A DNA stretch of 64,000 nt from Patiria miniata (Eukaryota; Echinodermata; Asteroidea; Valvatida; Asterinidae), in the NCBI RefSeq assembly GCF_015706575.1, contig NW_024037052.1, forward strand, positions 1,550,001 through 1,614,000, written 5' to 3'. Position 1 is the stretch's first letter; each line of letters starts with the position of its first letter. The position numbers were made by a program, and so were the translations under genes. The notes under the pieces were generated by a model, which worked only from the letters and a program-made list of their open reading frames with translations, made no database searches and was not told where the DNA came from. This document shows, piece after piece, positions 1 to 11,382 of this stretch.

Positions 1-1063
1 TCCGAGTTGGTAGTGGGTCCGAGTTGGTTGTGGATCCGAGTTGGTAGTGGGTCCGATTGAGTTGGCGTGGGTCCGAGTTGGTAGTGGGTCCGAGTTGGCC
101 TGGGTCCGAGTTGGCTTGGGTCCGACTTGGTTTGGGTCCGAGTTGGATCGAAACCAGCCAAATTACCACTTAGCCAAATTACTGCTTTGCCCAATTACCA
201 GTTCGCTGAAAGTATTTGCTAACACATTATGCTCGCATGCACAAACTCATGGTAATTATAACAGCTGACTGGTACTTAATATTAAGTGGTTTTCATACTT
301 GTTGTGTCTTCTTTTACTAGGTTTATGTGACATTGTCCTCTCAATTCACTTTGAAAGTGAAGAAGTGGAATTTATAAAATATATTAATCATTGACTGTCC
401 GTACACGGTGACCATGTTTTTGGTCGCACACAGTTAATTCTCAGAAACTTTTTTTTTTTTTCTTTTTAAATCTTCATCCCCTTCAGTACTGTTTCAAGTT
501 GACTATAGAATGAAAAAAGTTGAATCTCATATGGGTTTGGATAGGAAGGGGTAAAACAACCCCAAGTTTTTCATGTAACTCATTTTTATGGCTCCATACA
601 TACATGTACGTGTCTGTAGGCATTTCTTTATGGTGTAAATCAAGGACACACACATGCAACGTCATCAATGAATTGTAAATGGAAGACGAGTTCGATTAGA
701 AAACGTGTACTAAACCAATGAGAGCAGATGCAAAAATGTTCAGAGTATAAACAAAGGAAAGGGAAGAGAAACATTAGAAAATCCTTGATTTACACCATAA
801 CAAACTTGTTAGTACGTGCGTTTGCGTGCAATTCGGCGAAGTGGTCATTCAGCGAAGTGGTAATTCGACGGAGTGGCAAGTAGGCGAAGTGGTTATTCGG
901 TGAAGTAGCAAATCGTTGAAGTGGTTGTCGACAAAGAGGTTGGTTGGCAAAGCGACTGCAAAAACCTTGTCACAATAGCAGTGCTACTGCCTGTCCTGAG
1001 GCTGAATTGAATCCATGTACATGTACCTGTAATCTGTATGTTGTGCAGATGGATGGTGACTGT
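1..1063 (+). repeat. First copy of a 1.18-kb tandem intron segment, cut by the window edge
   Basis: It matches 1186-2248 at a period of about 1185 bases. It opens inside a minisatellite (1-152), followed by about 600 bases of intron-like sequence with an 11-T run, then an array of degenerate GGCGAAGTGGTNATTC words (about 830-945). It differs from the second copy by a 20-bp stretch (aattcggcgaagtggtcatt), which the second copy lacks and the 42.2-kb copy keeps. No gene seen. Confidence 0.85.
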
Positions 1064-1162
1064 TTATACTTAAAAACATCACTGTATTAACAGATGATAA
1101 GTGGACAAACTTTATGAAATTGTCAAATAATTGTAAACGCTGTCAAATGATTGTAAAAGATG

Positions 1163-1336
1163 AGTCCGAGTTGGTCATGCATGGGTCCGAGTTGGTAGTG
1201 GGTCCGAGTTGGTTGTGGATCCGAGTTGGTAGTGGGTCCGATTGAGTTGGCGTGGGTCCGAGTTGGTAGTGGGTCCGAGTTGGCCTGGGTCCGAGTTGGC
1301 TTGGGTCCGACTTGGTTTGGGTCCGAGTTGGATCGA
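1163..1336 (+). repeat. Minisatellite of GGGTCCGAGTTGG words
   Basis: About ten head-to-tail units of 15-17 bases with core GGGTCCGAGTTGG and a variable 2-4 base spacer. The same array is at 1-152 and about 41380-41540. A reverse-oriented one (CCAACTCGGACCC) is at 38188-38338. Open frames across it are a by-product of the periodicity. Confidence 0.9.
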
Positions 1337-2965
1337 AACCAGCCAAATTACCACTTAGCCAAATTACTGCTTTGCCCAATTACCAGTTCGCTGAAAGTAT
1401 TTGCTAACACATTATGCTCGCATGCACAAACTCATGGTAATTATAACAGCTGACTGGTACTTAATATTAAGTGGTTTTCATACTTGTTGTGTTTCTTTTA
1501 CTAGGTTTATGTGACATTGTCCTCTCAATTCACTTTGAAAGTGAAGAAGTGGAATTTATAAAATATATTAATCATTGACTGTCCGTACACGGTGACCATG
1601 TTTTTGGTCGCACACAGTTAATTCTCAGAAACTTTTTTTTTTTTTCTTTTTAAATCTTCATCCCCTTCAGTACTGTTTCAAGTTGACTATAGAATGAAAA
1701 AAGTTGAATCTCATATGGGTTTGGATAGGAAGGGGTAAAACAACCCCAAGTTTTTCATGTAACTCATTTTTATGGCTCCATACATACATGTACGTGTCTG
1801 TAGGCATTTCTTTATGGTGTAAATCAAGGACACACACATGCAACGTCATCAATGAATTGTAAATGGAAGACGAGTTCGATTAGAAAACGTGTACTAAACC
1901 AATGAGAGCAGATGCAAAAATGTTCAGAGTATAAACAAAGGAAAGGGAAGAGAAACATTAGAAAATCCTTGATTTACACCATAACAAACTTGTTAGTACG
2001 TGCGTTTGCGTGCAGCGAAGTGGTAATTCGACGGAGTGGCAAGTAGGCGAAGTGGTTATTCGGTGAAGTAGCAAATCGTTGAAGTGGTTGTCGACAAAGA
2101 GGTTGGTTGGCAAAGCGACTGCAAAAACCTTGTCACAATAGCAGTGCTACTGCCTGTCCTGAGGCTGAATTGAATCCATGTACATGTATATATACATTGT
2201 ACCTGTAATCTGTATGTTGTGCAGATGGATGGTGACTGTTGGGGAGGATTCTTTGATTGGCAATGACGGACTGACAACCTTGCGGGCAGAGTACAGGTCA
2301 TTGTTTGCAGGGCTGGGTAGAGCTTCAAGTTCTCTCTAGGTGTGCTTCACAAAACAGGTCTCTATTAATGTTGTGCATTTTTCCAATAATTTAGTCTTTG
2401 AATATTGGAACTTGAATTTGAACAAAAAAATCATCCAATGACATTGAAATAATTTGGAATGTATCGATATAGATTTTGAGCTAGCTGACAACCTGGCATT
2501 TGGCAGATATTGAAGATCCACATTAGGGCTTACATTCCTCATGAAAACTCTCAAACCATCTGCGTAAAGTGTGGCGTTTGACTAAACAAATCAAATCTCT
2601 CAACTTAAACTCATAAAATCACATCATGGACATTTTTTTGTCATTGCTCACATTAAAAAAACAATTCAATTTGATAAAATGCTATTCGGATATTCGGTGG
2701 ATGATCAAATATTTGGATATTCGGTATATTTTGCACAACCCTTGTCTAGACTAAGCAATTGCAATTTGTTCCACACTAGTGCAAAAGTATGTTTAGAGAT
2801 GATGCATTCATGAACATGTATGAATGTTGGTGCTGCTTTAATACCCCACATGTACAATCAGTTACACGTATAATGTGATATGGAAGTAAACAAACCCTGT
2901 TAGTTTGGATTTACCAAAGGTGTACTAACTTGAACTTTTCCAATGATTTGATTTGTACTTGACAG

Positions 2966-3087
2966 AATCCAGCATCTGTTATCATTATCAAGCCCATCAG
3001 GTCCTGAAGTGACATACTTCCACAAAGAACCATCAACGCGGGCAATTGTCACACAGAAACACCCACAAAAGAGACATCCACATGCAG
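2966..3087 (+). pseudogene. CCDC77: Duplicate CCDC77 'IQHLLSL' exon, left copy
   Basis: Same 122-base exon as 43195-43316 with the same acceptor, donor and reading (RIQHLLSL, EVTYFHKEP, HPHA). It lies upstream of the exon that should precede it (37841), so in this order it cannot join a normal CCDC77 transcript. It is part of the long duplication 1064-10001. It may be a true partial duplicate or the other haplotype placed head to tail by the assembler. Confidence 0.8.
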
Positions 3088-3306
3088 GTCAGTGTGTAAC
3101 ACCGCACTGGCAACTCTACCAACGGGGCTGCAGACTCATATTTGTCAATGTCCTTGGCCAAAATGTGTTAATCAATTCCCTCGCCCATCCATGGGCAATT
3201 CTACAGAATTATAAACCTGAATGCCAACAATTCTTAATGGCCAAAATGCCACAAAAGAAATATACATATCAATTTGAAGCATATTATCTGTATTTTATTG
3301 ACATGT

Positions 3307-5524
3307 GGGTCATTCCATGCCAACTCAACAAATGTTGCACACCATCACCTCTTGGATTTTTTTCTTTTTTGGTGTACTGAAAGATACTTAGGAGAAATGC
3401 AAATTCTGAAAATTTGGGGTCTCTACGACTTTTCGTTCTTGCGCAACAGCATTTTGAAATTTGAGGTGGGCGGGGCCAAAAGCGCGTCGCGTCACGAAAT
3501 TCAATGTTTAAAGGGCCATATATTTAAAACTATACCCCCCAGACATTTCAAACTTGGTAATCTGGGCTAGTTTTTGCTGTAGATTTCAAATATTTAAACA
3601 GAAAGAAAGTAGCTTGTTTCATTTTTAAGTTAGAGGGGCCCCAAAATGGCCCAAAACTCATCTGGACCAATGTTCGGGGGGGTGTAAGTCAAAAATTGAA
3701 AATATTTTTTTCACCAAATTTTTTGCCTGTAATAGCCCCCAATTGAAACTACTTTCATGTAAAATCTTACACTTATATTAACTTCATTGAATGAGATATA
3801 GCCCTTGCAAAAAGCAAATTGTTTATTTTTACGATAACTTGACCCCCCCAAAAACCAACGTCAGACATTCCGCACCAAATTTTGCTTCACATATGTTTGA
3901 GGTTGGTCCTTAGTGAAGTCCTCTGAAAAGTTTCATGTTGGTGTCTAAATGTCTTCAGTGGATAGCTGGGCTTTATAATGAGTCTATATATCTTACGATG
4001 CTGGTTCCGTAACATACAAGTACATGCGTACATAGAATAACAGCAGTCGGTACATAAAGAATAAGTTGGGTATGAAACTTAGCTTACATTTGTACATGTA
4101 GACAGTTGATATAATTGTTTACAGTTTCACAGGTGAAATTATGCATTCCTTGAAGTTGAATGAGTTGCATGATGGTTGGCTCACTAAGTTTGCATTGCCT
4201 TCCACCGCTATGTTGAAGTTCTGGTGTTGGTACGCAACACAACACATCAACAAACTGGAATGTTACATTTATCCTCTCTTTGTGGCCAATAGAGAGTATT
4301 TGTTGATTCCGTCCTGTACATGAAGCGGACATACACATCCTCATGAAGTTGTGATACATCTTTTACAATAGCAATGTACCAAACATCATCATAGACCACA
4401 CAAACATATTTTCCTGGGTTGAGGTCAGCTGCTACAATTGGTGCATGATGAGTTTCCTGCATGAACTAGGTTTCCCCTTATCCATAATGAAAACTAAGAT
4501 CAATCAGGTTAAAACCATAGACCCTCTACTCAAACTGAATCACTTCTCTTTGGTTCAGGTTAGTGCTATACTATGCTGTGCAAGTGAGAACTGGTTAATT
4601 ACTACATACATGTACATGACATGCATGCTGTGTGATGAGCACATGGAAAGAATAAGACTCTCAAGTCATTTAACCTAATTTGCATATAATGCACACGTAG
4701 GTCTACAAGCAACTGTTTATTGCACAAGAAATGGGTAGTCTTGACCAAAGTATTTCAACAGTCGGGGGATTTTGTTGTGCTGTTCCGTAAAATACAAGTA
4801 CATGTACATATGTATATGTTACGGAACCTGCAGCATCATAAGATATAGACTCTTTATAAAGCCCAGCTATCCACTGAAGACATTTAGACACCAACATGAA
4901 ACTTTTCAGAGGACTTCACTAAGGACCAACCTCAAACATATGTGAAGCAAAATTTGGTGCGGAATGTCTGACGTTGGTTTTTGGGGGGTCAAGTTATCGT
5001 AAAAATAAACAATTTGCTTTTTGCAAGGGCTATATCTCATTCAATGAAGTTAATATAAGTGTAAGATTTTACATGAAAGTAGTTTCAATTGGGGGCTATT
5101 ACAGGCAAAAAATTTGGTGAAAAAAATATTTTCAATTTTTGACTTACACCCCCCCGAACATTGGTCCAGATGAGTTTTGGGCCATTTTGGGGCCCCTCTA
5201 ACTTAAAAATGAAACAAGCTACTTTCTTTCTGTTTAAATATTTGAAATCTACAGCAAAAACTAGCCCAGATTACCAAGTTTGAAATGTCTGGGGGGTATA
5301 GTTTTAAATATATGGCCCTTTAAACATTGAATTTCGTGACGCGACGCGCTTTTGGCCCCGCCCACCTCAAATTTCAAAATGCTGTTGCGCAAGAACGAAA
5401 AGTCGTAGAGACCCCAAATTTTCAGAATTTGCATTTCTCCTAAGTATCTTTCAGTACACCAAAAAAGAAAAAAATCCAAGAGGTGATGGTGTGCACCATT
5501 TGTTGAGTTGGCATGGAATGACCC
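3307..5524. mobile_element. DNA transposon with 0.7-kb terminal inverted repeats, 4-bp target duplication
   Basis: The ends are GGGTCATTCC and GGAATGACCC, flanked on both sides by ATGT (3303-3306 and 5525-5528). The duplicate locus near 43533 shows the uninterrupted site TTGACATGTAGTTT, which proves an insertion with a 4-bp duplication. The left arm (about 3307-4018) and right arm (about 4818-5524) are almost perfect reverse complements. The 0.8-kb middle carries a coding relic on the minus strand. Long TIRs with 4-bp duplications occur in several superfamilies (Sola and Chapaev among them); I cannot place it. It is non-autonomous as it stands: no transposase is visible. Confidence 0.9.
4084..4462 (-). 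pseudogene. Relic of a Tudor/SH3-like domain inside the 2.2-kb transposon
   Basis: On the minus strand one frame reads YVCVVYDDVWYIAIVKDVS, then EDVYVRFMYRT and LYWPQREDKC. A second, overlapping frame continues CVPTPELQHSGGRQCKLSEP. The pattern (aromatic beta strand, VRFM, YWP-RED, then C--PTP--SGR-C-LSE) resembles a small barrel domain often seen at the C-terminus of transposon-encoded proteins in invertebrates. At least one frameshift separates the halves. The family name is a guess; the domain-like pattern is visible. Confidence 0.4.
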
Positions 5525-5534
5525 ATGTAGTTTA

Positions 5535-6404
5535 TTTAAAAGGGAAGATACAACATCATTGCAAACATCAAAAACGAAATGATCAAATTATGACGAAATA
5601 TATTACTGGACTGTCAGTGAATGACAGTCTAAAGCATCCTGTAAAATCGTGGCTCCTGGTGTGCTGACATTTTCAAGAAACCTTGTATTATTCATACACT
5701 GGTCGGCCGAACATCGTGGGAGAAAACTGGCTTTTTTCAAAAACTGCTCCTAACTTTTCATATTTAGTCATTCCGCATTTTCTTTGCAATCAATTACGCA
5801 TCTGTGTAGGGGTACAAGCCTGCTAGACTGATTCTCTGACCTAACTTCCTCAAAGTGTACAAAGTGCTACGTCTCATCTTACGTCTCATGTCACCAGACC
5901 ACAAGAACATGGTTGGATTTCTTAGATTTTCTGGCATTTCCGAACCCAAAACGTGAAATAGGTCAGTTTAAAGGGAAGATACAACATTGGCAAATATTAC
6001 AAAACGATATGAACAAAGTATCACTAAATACCTTAGTGGATTGTTAGGGAATGACAGCCTAAAGCATCCTGTAAAATCGTGGCTCCTGGTGTGCTGACAT
6101 TTTTTTAAAAAAAATGGTATTTTTCCAACGCTGGTCGGCCGACCAGCAATGGAGAAAACTGTTTTTTTTTTTTAAAACTACTCCTAATTTTTCATAATTA
6201 GTTATTCTGTGTTTTCTGTGCAATTGATTACACACCTTTGAAGGGGTACAAGCCTACTAGACTGCCTCTCTGATCTTACAATCCCCCAAAGTCTATAAAT
6301 TCTCCGTTTCATCTAAATGGGGTCTGTGAACCAGACTACAAGAACATGAATGGTTTTCTTGGTTTTTCCAACATCTACAAGCCCAAAACGTGAAACAAGT
6401 CATT
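5535..6404 (+). repeat. Two diverged tandem repeats of about 435 bp
   Basis: Units about 5535-5967 and 5968-6404 both start AAAGGGAAGATACAACAT, share AAGCATCCTGTAAAATCGTGG and GGGGTACAAGCCT, and end CCCAAAACGTGAAA. Divergence is high, so the duplication is old. The second unit contains the perfect palindrome CTGGTCGGCCGACCAG. The right copy of the segment (43545-44300) has the same two units, with 110 bases lost from the first. Confidence 0.8.
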
Positions 6405-6570
6405 TAACAATATTTGCTAAAACATACTAATCCTCCAAATCCATTTATTTCTGATTATTGCAGCAAAAGCAAATGTTGTACATGCCTTTAACAATATTTT
6501 TTATAGCACACTAATCCCCCAGATGCACTTATTTTGAACATTGCAGCAAAAGCAAATGTTGTACATTCCC
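6405..6570 (+). repeat. Two tandem repeats of about 82 bp
   Basis: Both units contain aacaatatt, then cactaatc or tactaatc, and end gcagcaaaagcaaatgttg. They are present in every copy of the larger unit (13075, 17000, 44310). No coding sense is seen. Confidence 0.75.
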
Positions 6571-7380
6571 TAACAAGTTCAACAGTTTGGCTGTTACTTG
6601 TCAATGGAAAATCAATTGATGACAATACAAAAAATTGATTTGTCTGAGTACGTCCGGTGTTTTGAGCCAATTTCTACTACAGCAACAAAGTTGGATGAAT
6701 AATTTCTTCTTTGACTCATCAAAGTAACTAGTGACTAACTGATATGTTTTATCAGAATTAAAATCTACCCCGTGATTATAACTACAATTACATACACTGT
6801 TGAATTGCCCAAAATGTACGTCTGACACTGCGGAACTGCCCCCATTTAAACATTATTAAGAGTAAACCTAGTCAAGTTCCCTTGTATTGGGTATTTTAAG
6901 TGTCAACAGTTCTTCAAGTTGTCCTAAATGTCTCATCCTTTTCCAAACAAGCAAACAACTCAAGGAATGCCATGGATAAGCCAGTTCGGTATTTCAACTG
7001 CTTATGTGCACAACGATATGGGTCACCGGTCATTCGGGATAGTAGAACGATCAAAGGCGCATGAATGCGGGTGCGCGACGCTTGTGTGTAAATTACCACC
7101 AGAGTGGTCGTGCGCGTAACATCGCCTAACATCGTGTCAGCAATGTTATCCCAAATGACCTCAGGTCATTGAAATACAGAACTGGTTTATTACAATGAAT
7201 TACAGTCGGGCATTAGAAGACTTTTGACCCAACTTTGAACATTGCATTTTATTCTGGCAAACAATTATATATCTGCACACACTGTCCATCAGATTTCAAA
7301 GGTATATGAAGGTGTAACCTGTAATTTCCAAGACGACTCATGTTTTCTTCTTACTTGCCTGTCTGGTTTTTTTTTTCCAG

Positions 7381-7479
7381 AGGGTGAAATATTGGGTTTA
7401 AAAGCCAGAGTGCCAAGCAGACCACAGAACAACAGAACACGGAGGAATGCACAACACAGAGTTACTGCTAACACAAAAG
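7381..7479 (+). pseudogene. CCDC77: Duplicate CCDC77 linker exon, copy 1
   Basis: 99-base exon with acceptor ttttttttccag and donor gtaggtag, frame open: EGEILGLKARVPSRPQNNR, TRRNAQHRVTANTK. This copy keeps the three-G run that the collinear copy at 45282 has as four, and so shows the likely correct frame. First of four copies of this exon in the left array. Confidence 0.75.
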
Positions 7480-7639
7480 GTAGGTAGAGATTACATACCG
7501 GTATGGTTGAGGCAAAGGGTGGTTGATAAAACATTGCAAAGCCAACACTCCTCAGATCTCATACCAACCATATCAGGCCCATTTTTAGTATTTGTGGGTC
7601 AGATAAACTAGTGGATCATAGTATTAATACAATGTATGT

Positions 7640-7862
7640 CAAATCAGGTTTTGCCCTTCATTGATGTATAAACACTGAATACTCAGTGTGTTACCTCCTG
7701 AGTAAAAGTTGGAAAAATCACTCTGTTGGGACTCGAACCCACAACCTCCTGCTTTCTAGTGCAGATGTTTTACCACTTGACCACTGATGAGCTAATGGGA
7801 TCGGTTGGCTGGCTCGAATCTGATGTATTGGTACATGGCAGCGGGCATCGCATTAACTATTT
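7640..7862 (-). mobile_element. tRNA-derived SINE (family 1), minus strand
   Basis: Read on the minus strand there is an A-box-like TAGCTCAGTGG (here with a 3-base insertion), an anticodon-arm region, and a B box GGTTCGAGTCC (ggactcgaacc at 7729-7739). A tail follows with the inverted words CACTGAATACTCAGTG. Other copies are at 10389, 14305, 18240 and 45547 (interrupted there by the 5.7-kb element). It is tRNA-like but embedded in a longer repeated body, so it is a SINE and not a tRNA gene. Confidence 0.75.
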
Positions 7863-7899
7863 ATAAGGTCTATGGGATTTTAATTTTTTTTAAGCATTA

Positions 7900-8158
7900 A
7901 TATGGTTAAGGTTTGTGACTCATGATCAGAGGGTCAGGGGTCCGAATCTAGTTGCCGGTTATATGTGTGTCCTTGGGCAAGCCACTTCACCCCCACTTGC
8001 CTCTCTCCACCCAGGAGTATAAATAGGTACCGATATTAGCTGGGAAGTAACCTGCAATGGACTGGCATCCTATCCAGGGGGGATAAAAAAATATCCTCGG
8101 TCGTTTCATGCCTTTGAAACCGAGATGTATTGGCTAATGACAGACTTTACTTACTTTC
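7900..8158 (+). mobile_element. SINE-like repeat (family 2)
   Basis: Starts near ggtttgtgactcatgatcag, with a B-box-like GGGTCCGAATCTAG, then TCCTTGGGCAAGCCACTT, CCACCCAGGAGTATAAAT and GGCATCCTATCCAGGGGGGA. The words 'CTTGGGCAAG-CACTT' and 'CCCAGGAGTA-AAT-GGTACC' are shared with family 3 below, so both SINEs carry a common central domain as known for animal SINE superfamilies. Copies at 10648, 14571, 18506 (cut by the gap) and 51557. Confidence 0.7.
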
Positions 8159-8455
8159 ATAGTATTAATAGTAAATATATATATCTGTTGCAGCTTTTGG
8201 TAGGTGTGTTGATAATTCCTTGATCAGCTGATGAAATTACCTGTAGTTACTCCCCTGAGAAGTGAGTTTGGCAAAAAAGCCGCCTCATCATACCATGAAC
8301 TTTCCAAGATTAGTTACATACGTTATCCCAGTAAAGTTGCTTCAATCACGATAATTGATCAGATCATCTCCAAAATGGTGGTTTCTTTTGTCCGAGTCTG
8401 TACCAGCAGGTTGATCCTGTTACCATCCATCAATATTTTCCAATCCTCATTTCAG

Positions 8456-8682
8456 TCCAACAGCGCCCAGCCCAAAGCTGTCTATCCTGATTCAGACCAG
8501 CAGCAGGCAGAGCCAGAGAGTCTGTTGCTACAGATTGAAGCTCTACAATCTCAGATGAAGGAACAAGCTGAGCTATCTAGAGAGCGGACGGAAGCCTTGC
8601 TGGAGGATCGTAGGGTCAGGATGGAAGAGATGCAGACTGTGATTGAGAGAGATCGCTCCAAGATTCACTCCCTCAATGAAAA
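8456..8682 (+). pseudogene. CCDC77: Duplicate CCDC77 'LLLQIEALQ' exon, copy 1
   Basis: 227-base exon equal to 52099-52325 except for single substitutions, for example Tyr in place of His in AVYPDSD. Both splice sites are intact. It keeps SRERTEAL like the collinear copy, while copies 2 and 3 have SREQTEAL. It lies in the first 3.9-kb tandem unit. Confidence 0.8.
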
Positions 8683-8983
8683 GTAGGAACTCCCTTCATT
8701 GATTCCTTATAATCTTAAATGAACTTGACAAAGGTGCCCAGTGGCATAGCTAATGATAGGGGAGGAGGATGAGGGGCATGGACCCCTCTGCTCAAAGACT
8801 GCCTCCTACTAGAAACTGAGGTCCCTTTAGGGCCCTCCAGCAACTTGGACCCCAGTTACATCCTTGAAGGTACCAATAAAGATAAATGCACATGTGTGCA
8901 GTTTGGACAACGGGCAGGGGTTTCAAATAGATTATATTACCTGGTGTTTGTGTTGTTGCATGAATTGGCAAAACATTTCTAAA

Positions 8984-9240
8984 TATGTGGAGTGCCCTGG
9001 CCTCATGGTCTGGAGCATTGAACTCGTTGTCTGTGGGTAATTCTACAGGTTGTGGGTTCGAGTCCAGCCTGGGGTTATGGTGCATGTTCCCTTTGGCAAG
9101 ACACTTTGTCACTCATTGCTTCGCCCCACCCAGGAGTAAATGGGTACCTGTGAGAACAGAGATCGCAATTGTGATTGATTTTAGCTACCTTGCGTCGAAA
9201 TGACTACACCGAGCTGTATGGGCTTTATTCAGGAGTCGAC
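8984..9240 (+). mobile_element. tRNA-derived SINE (family 3)
   Basis: A-box-like TCATGGTCTGGAGCA and B box GGTTCGAGTCC spaced as in a tRNA, followed by the shared central words TTTGGCAAGACACTTTGTCA and CCACCCAGGAGTAAATGGGT. Copies at 11684, 15607 and 52627. Open frames on both strands here are shadows of the repeat. Confidence 0.75.
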
Positions 9241-9716
9241 TATATTAAATTGAAAGCGAGGTAAAATCTTCATATTTGGAACTTGCAAAGAGAAATTAAA
9301 GCAGTGACATAAAATTAATACAGTCTGCTTTAATGAAAATTTAAATTTGTTGTTAAACATACCCTAATGTTTTTAAGCCACATTTAAAATAAAAATTGAA
9401 AGTGAGGCTAGAATGCAAAAATAGTCTGGCACCATCCTATTCAATAGTTTATAAAATACTGTCAGGGAACATGACTAAAATGACTTCCTCGTGAATAAAA
9501 ATCCATATTCCACAGGAAGCTGAGATTGTATTTGCAATGTTTCATTGGCCCAATGATCAGGGGTAATAATAATGTAAAGCACTTTGATCTTAGTTATTTT
9601 AGAAACCACAGTCTTTCCACACTAGTATATTGGCAACACATCTTGCCAAAATAACATGGAGGCATATGCAGTGTGTGCTTGCTGAAATTACATGAGTCAA
9701 TTGACTAATAAAACCA
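9241..9716 (+). other. Intron-like AT-rich stretch, no gene seen
   Basis: Sequence repeated in each 3.9-kb unit and at 52883-53378. It contains gtaataataatgtaaagcac, a word often seen at the ends of old invertebrate repeats, but no open frame, RNA motif or clear transposon end. Confidence 0.6.
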
Positions 9717-10001
9717 AATTAGGTTTTGTCCATCACCGATGTATAAACACTGTATTCTCAGTGTGTTTCCTCCCGAGTGAAAGTTGGAAAAAAATCACTC
9801 CGGTGGGACTCGAACCCACGACCTCCTGCTTTCTATTGCAGATGTCTTGCCATCTTATGAATAGTTAATGTAGTACCCGCTGCTATGTACATCAGATTCG
9901 AACCAGCCAACTGATCCCGTTAGCTCGGTGGTCAAGTGGTAAGACATCTGCACTAGAAAGCAGGAGGTCATGGGTTCGACGGAGTGATTTTTTTCAACTT
10001 T
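9717..10001. mobile_element. Head-to-head pair of family 1 SINEs
   Basis: The left half is a minus-strand copy (ggactcgaaccc, cctcctgctttct). The right half is a plus-strand copy (TTAGCTCGGTGGTCAAGTGG, aagcaggaggtcatgggttc). They form an inverted repeat. In the collinear locus (53379-53745) the plus-strand copy runs on to a full tail. Here it stops at ttcaacttt, which is exactly the tandem junction. Confidence 0.7.
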
Positions 10002-10125
10002 AGGGAATGACAGCCTAAAGCATCCTGTAAAATCGTGGCTCCTGGTGTGCTGACATTTTTTAAAAAAAATGGTATTTTTCCAACGCTGGTCGGCCGACCA
10101 GCAATGTCTGGTTTTTTTTTTCCAG

Positions 10126-10223
10126 AGGGTGAAATATTGGGTTTAAAAGCCGAAGTGCCAAGCAGACCACAGAACAACAGAACACGGAGGATGCACAACA
10201 CAGAGTTACTGCTAACACAAAAG
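10126..10223 (+). pseudogene. CCDC77: Duplicate CCDC77 linker exon, copy 2
   Basis: 98 bases between the usual acceptor and donor. One A is missing in the 'cggaggaatgc' context, so the frame shifts near the end of the exon. It carries KAEVPS instead of KARVPS. The segment upstream of it is abruptly joined to the palindrome ctggtcggccgaccag, because this tandem unit has lost about 1.2 kb. Confidence 0.7.
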
Positions 10224-11155
10224 GTAGGTAGAGATTACATACCGGTATGGTTGAGGCAAAGGGTGGTTGATAAAACATTGCAAAGCCAACACTCCTCAGA
10301 TCTCATACCAACCATATCAGGCCCATTTTTAGTATTTGTTGGTCAGATAAACTAGTGGATCATAGTATTAATACAATGTATGTCAAATCAGGTTTTGCCC
10401 TTCATTGATGTATAAACACTGAATACTCAGTGTGTTACCTCCTGAGTAAAAGTTGGAAAAAATCACTCGGTTGGGACTCGAACCCACAACCTCCTGCTTT
10501 CTAGTGCAGATGTTTTACCACTTGACCACTGAGCTAATGGGATCGGTTGGCTGGCTCGAATCTGATGTATTGGTACATGGCAGCGGGCATCGCATTAACT
10601 ATTTATAAGGTCTATGGGATTTTAATTTTTTTTTAAGCATTAATATGGTTAAGGTTTGTGACTCATGATCAGAGGGTCAGGGGTCCGAATCTAGTTGCCG
10701 GTTATATGTGTGTCCTTGGGCAAGCCACTTCACCCCCACTTGCCTCTCTCCACCCAGGAGTATAAATAGGTACCGATATTAGCTGGGAAGTAACCTGCAA
10801 TGGACTGGCATCCTATCCAGGGGGGATAAAAAAATATCCTCGGTCGTTTCATGCCTTTGAAACCGGAGATGTATTGGCTAATGACAGACTTTACTTACTT
10901 TCATAGTATTAATAGTAAATATATATCTGTTGCAGCTTTTGGTAGGTGTGTTGATAATTCCTTGATCAGCTGATGAAATTACCTGTAGTTACTCCCCTGA
11001 GAAGTGAGTTTAGTTACATACGTTATCCCAGTAAAGTTGCTTCAATCACGATAATTGATCAGATCATCTCCAAAAGGGTGGTTTCTTTTGTCCGAGTCTG
11101 TACCAGCAGGTTGATCCTGTTACCATCCATCAATATTTTCCAATCCTCATTTCAG

Positions 11156-11382
11156 TCCAACAGCGCCCAGCCCAAAGCTGTCCATCCTGATTCAGACCAG
11201 CAGCAGGCAGAGCCAGAGAGTCTGTTGCTACAGATTGAAGCTCTACAATCTCAGATGAAGGAACAAGCTGAGCTATCTAGAGAGCAGACGGAAGCCTTGC
11301 TGGAGGATCGTAGGGTCAGGATGGAAGAGATGCAGACTGTGATTGAGAGAGATCGCTCCAAGATTCACTCCCTCAATGAAAA
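11156..11382 (+). pseudogene. CCDC77: Duplicate CCDC77 'LLLQIEALQ' exon, copy 2
   Basis: 227 bases, open, splice sites kept, reading AVHPDSDQQQ, LLLQIEALQSQMKEQAELSR, EQTEALLEDRRVRMEE. The intron upstream lacks the 42-base stretch (AAAAAAGCCGCC...) present in copy 1 and in the collinear copy. Copies 2 and 3 share this loss, so one derives from the other. Confidence 0.78.

Larger units (their letters stand above)
1064..10001 (+). repeat. Left copy of a long near-identical duplication (partner 41299-53657)
   Basis: The two segments share the same intron sequence, the same three CCDC77 exons and the same SINEs, with only scattered substitutions and small indels. The left copy holds the 2.2-kb insertion 3307-5524, absent at the matching site near 43533. 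The right copy holds the 5.7-kb insertion 45732-51470, absent here at 7830. The right copy also lacks about 110 bases near 43652. Bases 2249-2965 and 6571-7380 contain intron sequence with no other feature. The pattern suits two haplotypes or a very recent duplication. Confidence 0.9.

Noticed and set aside
3274-3570. Open frame LFFWCTERYLGEM... found twice, also at 5261-5479
   Set aside because: It lies in the inverted arms of the 2.2-kb transposon, so it appears twice by symmetry; no protein family is seen.
8231-8455. ATG-initiated extension (MKLPVVTPL...) of the LLLQIEALQ exon
   Set aside because: It is intron sequence read through to the exon; a good acceptor lies at 8455 and the extra residues are unlike CCDC77.
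8792-9112. 106-codon minus-strand frame (MTKCLAKGNMHHNPRL...) repeated in each unit
   Set aside because: It is the reverse reading of the family 3 SINE and its flank.
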